Origin: an uncultured Collinsella sp.
GTDB lineage: Bacteria > Actinomycetota > Coriobacteriia > Coriobacteriales > Coriobacteriaceae
Direction of reading: 5' to 3'
DNA length: 48,768 bases
Assembly: GCA_902464965.1 (NCBI GenBank)
Contig: CABQLI010000009.1
Location: 1-48,768 of the forward strand
The notes below the pieces were generated by a model. The model saw nothing but the letters and a program-made list of their open reading frames with translations, was not told where the DNA came from and did no database searches. Positions 34,157 to 41,057 of this stretch are shown one piece after another. The translations under genes and the position numbers were made by a program. The stretch's first letter is position 1. Each line of letters begins with the position of its first letter.

Positions 34157-35122
34157 ATGGCTGCAGGCAAAACCTTCTATGACATCCTGGGCGTATCCAA
34201 GAGCGCCTCCGACAAAGAGATCAAGAGCGCGTTTCGCAAACTCGCGCAAAAATATCACCCCGATGCCGGCGGCGACGAGGCCAAGTTCAAGGAGATCAGC
34301 GAGGCCTACGAGACGCTTTCGGACGAGAAGAAGCGCAAAGAGTACGACCAGATGCTCATGTTTGGCGGCATGCCGGGCGCAGGCGGCGCGTATGGCGGAG
34401 GCTACGGTGCCGGCGCAGGTGCCAGCGGCTGGGGCGACATCTTCGACAGCATCTTTAGCGGCAACGGCGCCTGGGGCAGCGATTGGGGCTCGGGCTTTGC
34501 CGGGGCTGCGGGCGCCGCCGGTGCCGGCGCGGGCCGCAGCCGTGCTCGCAAGGGCGGCGACCTGTCGCTGACCGTCGATGTTTCGGCCGAGGACGCGTTT
34601 CGCGGCGTGACGCACAAGGTCACCTATCGCATTCCCTCGACAGGCGAGCAGCAGACCATTACGGTCTCGGTGCCTGCGGGCGCGGTCGACGGCGGCAAGC
34701 TGCGCTACAAGCGTCGCGGCGAGTATGGCGTTGCCGGCGGCGAGCGCGGCGACCTGGTCGTGACCACGCACGTGGAGGAGCATCCGCTGTTTAAGCGTAA
34801 AGGTGCCGACGTGACCATGGAGGTACCGGTCTCGGTCTACGAGGCGGCGCTCGGCTGCACGGTGGACGTGCCCACGCCCGGCGGCGCGACGGTCCGTTTG
34901 AAGGTGCCCGCGGGTACCCAGACGGGCAAGAAGTTCCGCTTTAAGGAAATGGGGGCGCCCGACGTTAAGCATCGCGGGCGCACCGGTGCACTGCTCGTCG
35001 AGATCAAGGTGCAGGTTCCCACGAACCTGTCCGACGATGAGCGCGATGCCATGACCAGACTGCGCGAGGCCGACACGCGCGATTATCGCGAGAAGGTCAA
35101 CCGTTACAAGGCGACGTACTAG
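34157..35122 (+). CDS. dnaJ: DnaJ-family co-chaperone without zinc finger
   Basis: 321 residues. The J domain (about 1-70) has the HPD motif in AQKYHPDAGGDEAKF. A Gly/Ala-rich linker (about 75-130) follows, then two beta-barrel substrate domains (GDLSLTVDVSAEDAFRGVTH; GDLVVTTHVEEHPLFKRKGA). The CXXCXGXG zinc repeats of DnaJ proper are missing, so it is of the CbpA (type II) form. It delivers substrates to DnaK. AGGAGAGGAG precedes the ATG. Third gene of the heat-shock operon. Confidence 0.93.
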   Translation: MAAGKTFYDILGVSKSASDKEIKSAFRKLAQKYHPDAGGDEAKFKEISEAYETLSDEKKRKEYDQMLMFGGMPGAGGAYGGGYGAGAGASGWGDIFDSIFSGNGAWGSDWGSGFAGAAGAAGAGAGRSRARKGGDLSLTVDVSAEDAFRGVTHKVTYRIPSTGEQQTITVSVPAGAVDGGKLRYKRRGEYGVAGGERGDLVVTTHVEEHPLFKRKGADVTMEVPVSVYEAALGCTVDVPTPGGATVRLKVPAGTQTGKKFRFKEMGAPDVKHRGRTGALLVEIKVQVPTNLSDDERDAMTRLREADTRDYREKVNRYKATY

Positions 35123-35194
35123 GGCGGTCGTGGCGCACGCCCGCGCCCGCGGGCTTATGATGGACGATAACGAGACGGAAAGGGGTCAGGTAGC

Positions 35195-35611
35195 ATGGCC
35201 GAGGACAATAGGAACAAACCGCTGTACATGATCAGCGTGGCGGCCGAGCTGACCGGCATGCATCCGCAGACTCTGCGCGTCTACGAGTCCAAAGGCTTGG
35301 TGAATCCCCAACGCTCGGGTGGCAACACGCGCCTGTATTCGCGTGCCGATATCGAGCGCCTGGAGCTCATCAACCAGCTGACTGACGAGGGCATCAACCT
35401 TGCCGGCGTGGTGCGCATCCTCGATATGAAGGAGCGTGCCGAGGAGCGCGAGCGCGAGAATGAAAAGCTCCGTGCCCGCGTGCGCCAGCTCGAGGACGAG
35501 CTGCACGAGTACAAGATGCAGAAGAAGATCACCGCCCTGGCCCCGCGCGACGGCTCAGTTAACCCCGAACAGGTCATGCGCAAACTTTTGGGCGCCGGCG
35601 GGGATCTCTAG
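35195..35611 (+). CDS. hspR: HspR, MerR-family heat-shock repressor
   Basis: 138 residues. An N-terminal MerR winged helix (MISVAAELTGMHPQTLRVYE, SGGNTRLYSRADIERLELI) precedes a coiled coil (about 85-115) and a Lys/Gly tail. In Actinobacteria HspR, the last gene of the dnaK operon, represses dnaK and clpB with DnaK as co-repressor. Both of those genes in this window carry a shared upstream box. It is followed directly by the structured element. Confidence 0.95.
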   Translation: MAEDNRNKPLYMISVAAELTGMHPQTLRVYESKGLVNPQRSGGNTRLYSRADIERLELINQLTDEGINLAGVVRILDMKERAEERERENEKLRARVRQLEDELHEYKMQKKITALAPRDGSVNPEQVMRKLLGAGGDL

Positions 35612-35770
35612 GGTCCGCCGTTCTAACGAACGGCGGACCGGTCGACGCTGCGCGCCGCCCAGAGCGACAATTTGTCATTCAAAGGGCAAGGCATGACCAG
35701 AAGGTCTATGCCTTGCCCTTTTCATGCCAACTTGTTCGCTCTGGACGTCGCTCGCTGTCCGTCCTCTACC
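35612..35770 (+). ncRNA. structured element, copy 2 (candidate new RNA or 3' element)
   Basis: It begins one base after the hspR stop. Hairpin 1 is GGTCCGCCGTTC / GAACGGCGGACC (35612-35639, 4-nt loop). The linker TCGACGCTGC is at 35642-35651. The outer stem 35652-35667 / 35736-35751 pairs at 14 of 16 positions. The inner hairpin 35681-35721 has a long stem (AAAGGGCAAGGCAT) with the same GACC-AGAA-GGTC cap and single bulge on its 3' side as copy 1. The end, GCTGTCCGTCCTCTACCTGC at 35754-35773, is identical to copy 1. Confidence 0.65.
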
Positions 35771-35802
35771 TGCGGCGCTGCCTTGCTCCGGATACGGTAG
35801 GG

Positions 35803-35831
35803 TAGTCATTGGGGACGTTCTTAAATGACTA
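35803..35831. repeat. 13-nt-loop hairpin (family A)
   Basis: Stem TAGTCATT / AATGACTA around GGGGACGTTCTTA. A partial further unit (AGTCGAAAGGGACGCTCTTG) follows to about 35850. The remaining bases up to 36004 show no gene. Confidence 0.75.
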
Positions 35832-36004
35832 GTCGAAAGGGACGCTCTTGCACAAAATCTTCCGGCCCACACTGGGCTCGTCCTTTACTTTACCGAGATA
35901 AAGTGAACGTGCAGATTCGTAACCCACTTGCAACCGTTCTATGGCACGATATTGAACGAATGTATGCTATGCGCCCAAATCTTTTGGGCAGAGTGGGAGA
36001 CAGT

Positions 36005-38305
36005 ATGGTCAAGCTGTACGAGGACGGCATCTACCTGCGTAACGGCAGCGAGGTTGTGCCTGCGGCCGAGGCTGCCGAGCGCGGTATTACGCAGACGCCC
36101 GAGGATGCCAAGCGCGGCACCATCGCGTATTCGATCCTTCAGGCACACAATACGTCCGGCGACCCCGAGGCGCTCAAGATTCGCTTCGACGCCATGGCGA
36201 GCCACGACATCACCTTTGTCGGCATCATCCAGACGGCGCGCGCCTCGGGCATGGAGCAGTTCCCGCTGCCCTACGTGCTCACCAACTGCCATAACTCGCT
36301 GTGCGCCGTGGGCGGCACCATCAACGAGGACGACCACGTCTTTGGCCTTTCCGCGGCCAAGAAGTACGGCGGCATCTTCGTCCCGCCGCATATCGCTGTC
36401 ATCCACTCCTTTATGCGTGAGAACTTCGCCGGCTGCGGCAAGATGATCTTGGGCTCCGACTCGCACACCCGCTACGGCGCCCTGGGTACCATGGCCGTGG
36501 GCGAGGGCGGCGGCGAGCTGGCCAAGCAGCTGCTGCGCGACACCTACGACGTTGCCTATCCCGGCGTCGTCGCCATCTACCTCACAGGCGCCCCGCGCCC
36601 CGGCGTCGGCCCGCACGATGTGGCGCTCGCCATCATCCGCGCCGTCTTTTCCAAGGGCTACGTCAAGAACAAGGTCATGGAGTTCGTGGGGCCCGGCATC
36701 GCGAGCATGACGACCGACTACCGCAACGGCGTCGACGTCATGACCACCGAGACCACCTGCCTGTCTTCCATCTGGGCCACCGACGAGGACACGCACGCAT
36801 TCCTGACCATGCACGGCCGCGGCGACGACTACCGCGAGCTCAAGCCCGCTGATGTCGCTTACTACGACGGCTGCGTCGAGGTCGACCTGTCGAGCATCAA
36901 GCCCATGATCGCCCTGCCGTTCCATCCTTCCAACGGCTTTGAGATCGAAGAGCTCAACGAGAACCTCGAGGACATCCTGCATGAGGTCGAGCTCGAGGCT
37001 GCCAAGATCGGCGAGGGCAAGACGCACTTTAGCCTGCTCGATAAGATCGTCGACGGCAAGCTGCACGTGCAGCAGGGCGTTATCGCCGGCTGCTCGGGCG
37101 GCAACTACGACTCCGTGGTCCAGGCTGCTCGCGTGCTTAAGGGCGCCAACACCGGCTGCGGCGAGTTCTCGCTGTCGGTCTATCCCACGAGCCAGCCCGT
37201 GGCGCTCGAACTTACGCGCCGTGGTTACATCTACGACCTCATGGAGGCCGGTGCGATCGTGCGAACGGCGTTCTGCGGCCCGTGCTTCGGCGCCGGCGAC
37301 ACACCCGCCAACAACGGCCTTTCGATCCGCCACACCACGCGAAACTTCCCCAATCGCGAGGGTTCCAAGCCGGGCAACGGCCAGCTGAGCGCCGTGGCCC
37401 TGATGGACGCCCGCTCCATTGCGGCGACGGCGGCCAACGGCGGCATCCTGACGCCGGCGACCGACCTGCCCGAGGAGACCTGGGACGAGGCCTGCGAGTA
37501 CACCTTCGACGACGCGCCGTACAAAAAGCGCGTGTACTGGGGCTTTGGCAAGGCTGAGCCGGCCGACGAGCTGGTCGAGGGCCCCAACATCAAGCCGTGG
37601 CCTGCGATGGAGCCTCTCGGCGACGATATCCTGCTCAAGGTGTGCTCCAAGATCATGGACCCGGTCACCACGACCGACGAGCTCATTCCCTCGGGCGAGA
37701 CGAGCTCCTTCCGCTCCAACCCGCTGGGCCTGGCCGAGTTTACGCTGAGCCGTCGCGATCCGGCCTACGTGGGCCGCTCCAAGGAGGTTGACGCGGTGGA
37801 AAAGCGCCGCGTTGCCGGCGAAGCAGCAGGCGACCTGGCGGCGCTCGATGCCGAGCTTGCCGGTGTGTTTGAGGCGCTGGCCGGTGCGGGCGTCGCGGCA
37901 GATGCCAAAGCGACCGAGTACGGCTCCATGCTCTATGCCAAGAAGCCCGGTGACGGTTCTGCCCGCGAGCAGGCCGCGAGCTGCCAGCGCGTGATCGGCG
38001 GCCTGGCCAACATCGTCCACGAGTACGCCACCAAGCGCTATCGCTCCAACGTGATGAACTGGGGCATGGTGCCCTTCCAGATGGAGGCGGAGCCCAACTT
38101 TGAGGTGGGCGACTACGTCTTTGTGCCGGGTATCCGCGCCGCGCTCGACGGCGATCTGCAGAACATCGCCGCCTACGTGGTGCGCGCCGACGGTGCGGTC
38201 GAGCAGATTGAGCTCTACATTGCCGATATGACGGCAGAGGAGCGCGCTATCGTCAAGGCCGGCTGCCTGATCAACTACAACAAGTTCAAGGCCGCTGCCG
38301 AGTAA
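36005..38305 (+). CDS. aconitase-family hydratase
   Basis: 766 residues. Aconitase/isopropylmalate isomerase-like layout: HNTSGDPEALKI near the N-terminus, SDSHTRYGALGTMAVGEGGG, GCSGGNYDSVVQAARVL with the first cluster Cys, and GPCFGAGDTPANNGLSIRHT with another. A C-terminal swivel-type domain (YVFVPGIRAALDGDLQNIAA) ends it. It resembles the E. coli YbhJ group more than citric-cycle AcnA/B, so its substrate is uncertain; a citrate/aconitate-like dehydration is expected. The ATG at 36005 follows GGGAG; in-frame codons before it back to 35825 lie in repeat sequence. Confidence 0.85.
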   Translation: MVKLYEDGIYLRNGSEVVPAAEAAERGITQTPEDAKRGTIAYSILQAHNTSGDPEALKIRFDAMASHDITFVGIIQTARASGMEQFPLPYVLTNCHNSLCAVGGTINEDDHVFGLSAAKKYGGIFVPPHIAVIHSFMRENFAGCGKMILGSDSHTRYGALGTMAVGEGGGELAKQLLRDTYDVAYPGVVAIYLTGAPRPGVGPHDVALAIIRAVFSKGYVKNKVMEFVGPGIASMTTDYRNGVDVMTTETTCLSSIWATDEDTHAFLTMHGRGDDYRELKPADVAYYDGCVEVDLSSIKPMIALPFHPSNGFEIEELNENLEDILHEVELEAAKIGEGKTHFSLLDKIVDGKLHVQQGVIAGCSGGNYDSVVQAARVLKGANTGCGEFSLSVYPTSQPVALELTRRGYIYDLMEAGAIVRTAFCGPCFGAGDTPANNGLSIRHTTRNFPNREGSKPGNGQLSAVALMDARSIAATAANGGILTPATDLPEETWDEACEYTFDDAPYKKRVYWGFGKAEPADELVEGPNIKPWPAMEPLGDDILLKVCSKIMDPVTTTDELIPSGETSSFRSNPLGLAEFTLSRRDPAYVGRSKEVDAVEKRRVAGEAAGDLAALDAELAGVFEALAGAGVAADAKATEYGSMLYAKKPGDGSAREQAASCQRVIGGLANIVHEYATKRYRSNVMNWGMVPFQMEAEPNFEVGDYVFVPGIRAALDGDLQNIAAYVVRADGAVEQIELYIADMTAEERAIVKAGCLINYNKFKAAAE

Positions 38306-38320
38306 CGCACTTAATTGTCC

Positions 38321-38394
38321 GCCCGGGGCTTACCCTTTCCCGCCCGCTCACGCGCTTCGCGAGGGTCGCGTTCGGGAAAGGGTAAGCCCCGGGC
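38321..38394. terminator. 22-bp-stem palindrome after the hydratase gene
   Basis: Arms at 38321-38342 and 38373-38394 are perfectly complementary (start GCCCGGGGCTTACCC). The 30-base loop contains a second small hairpin (GCGCTTCGCG). No T run, so termination is uncertain. Confidence 0.6.
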
Positions 38395-38399
38395 TACAT

Positions 38400-38480
38400 T
38401 GCTGCGTTCTCGTTGGGTCTTGAGGGACGCCAAAAAAAGACTGGGACCACCACAAAGGGGACAGGCACCTTTGTGGTGGT
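38400..38480 (+). repeat. 80-bp repeat ending in a family A hairpin, copy 1
   Basis: Begins GCTGCGTTCTCGTTGGGTCT and ends with stem ACCACCACAAA / TTTGTGGTGGT around GGGGACAGGCACC (38446-38480). A near-identical direct copy lies at 39770-39850. Confidence 0.88.
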
Positions 38481-38488
38481 TCCGTTTA

Positions 38489-38704
38489 TCTCGATCTGTA
38501 ACAGCTAGGGGCCAAAGTACGCCGCTAGATGTTACAGGTCGAGATTTTCGTACGGGGCTCTACACTTCATCTCGACCTGTAACAGACAGGCCCCAATTTG
38601 CCGAATAATTGTTACAGGTCGAGACAAACGGTCGTCGCAGCTCGTTTCATCTAAATCTGTAACACCTGGGACCGAAAAGGGCCGCTAACTGTTACAAATT
38701 GAGA
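38489..38704. repeat. palindrome array of three units, ~80-bp period (family C)
   Basis: Units at 38489-38544, 38570-38624 and 38650-38704, each TCTCGATCTGTAACA ... TGTTACAGGTCGAGA with a variable centre. A partial ACCACCACAAAGGTGCCTGT follows at 38729. The same array recurs at 40664-40880. No gene between 38306 and 38757. Confidence 0.88.
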
Positions 38705-38757
38705 CAGCGGGGCGTCGGAGTCGAAAACCACCACAAAGGTGCCTGTCCGGCGGGTTC

Positions 38758-39405
38758 TTATTTCGATGGGGTCCAGGTTATTTCATCGTCAAATAGCCAA
38801 GTGCGTGCTGAGCCACTGTCGCGCGCTGTCTGTGGATCGGGCTCGCAAGTTTGTTCGTAGGCATCCTCGGTACACCGATCCATAAAATCGACGACTGCCG
38901 TCTGGTCGCCTTCCATGACGTAGATCACGTTGCCATCCGAGATATAGACTCCCGGCCCTTCGTTGTCCACGTAGCCGGGGTCGTATGAAACGTTGCACAG
39001 TCTGCTCCCGTTTGCCGCATCGAGTTCAAGGGTCGAATAATACCCGCCATTCATTTGGCCTTTCTTGGCTCGATATATTGCGGCGCCGTACCATCGCTTA
39101 AACGTCTTGCCTTTGAGTAAACTGGTTGCCTTGCCGATAAGCTGCTCATCTTGGGTATAGCGCGTGGCTCCAAGTTCGATTCGGGGATAGTTACTGACCC
39201 CAAGCGCTGCGGGCGTACCGTCGAAATCGACGTTGATTGAATCGGGTTTGACGATATCGGTGAGGATTTCGATGGGGTAGCTTACGGTTTCAACCGCCGC
39301 CTGTGTTGCCGAGGCAGGGAGAAATGCGAGATAGATAATGCCTACGCCGACTGCGGTAATTGCAAACGCTAAGACGAGCAGGCCGATATAGGTGGAGCGT
39401 TTCAC
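38758..39405 (-). CDS. membrane-anchored protein, paralogue 1, unknown
   Basis: 215 residues. One N-terminal membrane helix (IGLLVLAFAITAVGVGIIYL) anchors an extracellular domain. Conserved stretches shared with the divergent gene at 39939 are DFDGTPAALGVSNYPRIELG, KGKTFKRWYG, YVMEGDQTAVVDFMDRC and DPQTARDSGSARTWLFDDE. Cysteines in NVSYDPG-adjacent RLCN and in TCEPDP may form disulfides. A GTG start at 39405 follows AGAGGTG by 7 bases, the same arrangement as its paralogue. No known family. Confidence 0.82.
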   Translation of the reverse strand: MKRSTYIGLLVLAFAITAVGVGIIYLAFLPASATQAAVETVSYPIEILTDIVKPDSINVDFDGTPAALGVSNYPRIELGATRYTQDEQLIGKATSLLKGKTFKRWYGAAIYRAKKGQMNGGYYSTLELDAANGSRLCNVSYDPGYVDNEGPGVYISDGNVIYVMEGDQTAVVDFMDRCTEDAYEQTCEPDPQTARDSGSARTWLFDDEITWTPSK

Positions 39406-39769
39406 GGTAGGGCACCTCTCATGCAATATGCAATCATTAAGATAAATGATACCAGCTTACGACAATATTCAAAAGAAAGCGACCGCCCGGAATGAGAGGG
39501 CTAAAAGGCCCTATTGGGCTTCGATTTGATCTCTAATAGGAATATTTGCCTCCCCTCATTCTGGGCGAGGGGTCAAAAACTGAGTTCACGAGTTTTGCGC
39601 AATACTATTCTCACTAAACTCGCTATTTTCACTATAAGCACTATAAAAACGACAGGGACGATGACGAGAAAGTTGTGGCGTACGATAGCCAAGTCGTTTA
39701 GGCCGGCACCCTTGTCTTGAATCTCCATCTATATCTGCGCGAACGGGCTATCGGTGGCTCTCGATTTCG
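39406..39769. other. gene-free AT-rich space between the paralogues
   Basis: A long imperfect palindrome spans about 39482-39573 (CCGCCCGGAATGAGAGGG against CTCCCCTCATTCTGGGCG). The rest shows no gene; a 68-codon open frame here has no ribosome binding site. Confidence 0.55.
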
Positions 39770-39850
39770 TCGCTGTGTTCTCGTTGGGTCTTGAAGGACG
39801 CTAAAAAAGACTGGGACCACCACAAAGGGGGCAGGCACCTTTGTGGTGGT
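39770..39850 (+). repeat. 80-bp repeat ending in a family A hairpin, copy 2
   Basis: Direct copy of 38400-38480, starting GCTGTGTTCTCGTTGGGTCT; hairpin at 39816-39850 with loop GGGGGCAGGCACC. Confidence 0.88.
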
Positions 39851-39938
39851 GGGTTACGAGTAGCTCCTTTTGGTAATAGTGCTGGCTGCGATATCATTAG
39901 TGCAGGTGGCGAAGGCTTGCATTGTGAGGTGCTTTGCT

Positions 39939-40610
39939 GTGAGAAGTCCTGCCCGTATTGGATTGATTGTTTTGGCGCTTGCGATCGCTGTGGTTGGCGC
40001 GGGCGCTGTCGGTATGGCATTTCTACCTGCTGCGGTGACGGAGCCGGTGGTCAAGCCTGTGACTCAATCTGTCGAACTTCTGACCGGCGACGACAAGCCC
40101 GAGGCCATTACCGTTGATTTTGATGAGCAACCGGCTGCGCTGGGCATTAGTAATTATCCACATATTCAGCTTGGGGCTATGCGCTATACCACGGATTCTA
40201 GTCTGATCGACAGGGCGTCCGAGCTGCTCAAGGGCAAAACCTTTAAGCGCTGGTATGGATATGCGTCCTATCGGGCAAAAGCGAACGACATGGTTGGCGG
40301 ATGCCACTCTTCCATCGAGCTGGACACTGCAAACGGCGCAAAGTTATGTGATGTCTCGTACGATCCGGGCTACGAGGGCAATGAGGGTCCGGGCATCTAC
40401 ATCATGGACGGCGATGTCGCCTATGTCATGGAGGGCGACCAGACCGAGCTCAACGATTTTATGGGTCAGTGTATCCAAGATGCCTATAAACAGACCTGCT
40501 TGCCTGACCCGCAGACTGCACGCGATAGTGGGTCTGCCCGTACATGGCTGTTCGAGGATGAGATGCCCTGGACCGTCGAATCGGGAAGTACGGGTTCGGC
40601 GAAGGAGTAG
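39939..40610 (+). CDS. membrane-anchored protein, paralogue 2, unknown
   Basis: 223 residues. N-terminal membrane helix IGLIVLALAIAVVGAGAVGM, then an outer domain closely matching the gene at 38758 along its whole length (DFDEQPAALGISNYPHIQLG, KGKTFKRWYG, YVMEGDQTELNDFMGQC, DPQTARDSGSARTWLFEDE). A GTG start at 39939 follows GAGGTG by 7 bases. The pair points outward from a common centre and each is followed by palindrome repeats, so the two arose by an inverted duplication. Function unknown. Confidence 0.82.
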   Translation: MRSPARIGLIVLALAIAVVGAGAVGMAFLPAAVTEPVVKPVTQSVELLTGDDKPEAITVDFDEQPAALGISNYPHIQLGAMRYTTDSSLIDRASELLKGKTFKRWYGYASYRAKANDMVGGCHSSIELDTANGAKLCDVSYDPGYEGNEGPGIYIMDGDVAYVMEGDQTELNDFMGQCIQDAYKQTCLPDPQTARDSGSARTWLFEDEMPWTVESGSTGSAKE

Positions 40611-40618
40611 AGACCGCG

Positions 40619-40653
40619 ACCACCACAAAGGTGCCTGTCCTCTTTGTGGTGGT
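40619..40653. repeat. 13-nt-loop hairpin (family A), inverted
   Basis: Stem ACCACCACAAA / TTTGTGGTGGT; loop GGTGCCTGTCCTC, complement of GAGGACAGGCACC. Lies 9 bp after paralogue 2. Confidence 0.85.
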
Positions 40654-40663
40654 TTTCGGCCTG

Positions 40664-40880
40664 TCTCGATTTGTAACATCTTGACCGCTAAAAGTGGGCC
40701 TAGTGTTAGAGATTTAGATTTTTGATCCGGGTGTTTTCTGTTCGTCTCGATTTGTAACAGATAGAGCTCTATTTGCTGACTAGATGTTACAGATTTAGAT
40801 AAACGGGTGCCGCTGGTCATTTCATCTCGATCTGTAACATCTAGAGCCATAAACAGCCGCTAGATGTTACAGATTGAGAT
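40664..40880. repeat. palindrome array of three units, ~80-bp period (family C)
   Basis: Units at 40664-40719, 40745-40800 and 40825-40880; the third, TCTCGATCTGTAACATCTAG ... CTAGATGTTACAGATTGAGA, is the cleanest. Counterpart of 38489-38704. With the next feature it fills 40611-41057. Confidence 0.88.
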
Positions 40881-40941
40881 AGTAAGGGGACGAGGCCGCA
40901 GCGGGTGAGCGTGCCTGCCCCCTATCCCTCAATCACTCAGA

Positions 40942-40975
40942 AAATCTTATATATAGAGACTTAGATTTGTGTATA
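40942..40975 (+). promoter_or_regulatory. clpB promoter with heat-shock box
   Basis: AAATCTTATAT, five bases, GACTTAGATTT, then TGTATA; identical 11-mers and spacing to the dnaK upstream box. Likely HspR site. Confidence 0.65.
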
Positions 40976-41057
40976 AGATCGCGCAAAGCTGGCAACAATA
41001 CATCTCGAACAACGTGAAGCCGCCCCGTAGGGCGGCCACCCCAAGAGAGGTGATTCC

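Noticed and set aside
39514..39720. 68-codon open frame between the paralogues
   Set aside because: No ribosome binding site, it overlaps an AT-rich palindrome, and its composition is unlike coding sequence.
38489..40880. CRISPR array suggested by regular repeats
   Set aside because: Only three units per array, the units are palindromes with variable centres, the spacers are not uniform foreign-looking sequence, and no cas gene is present.
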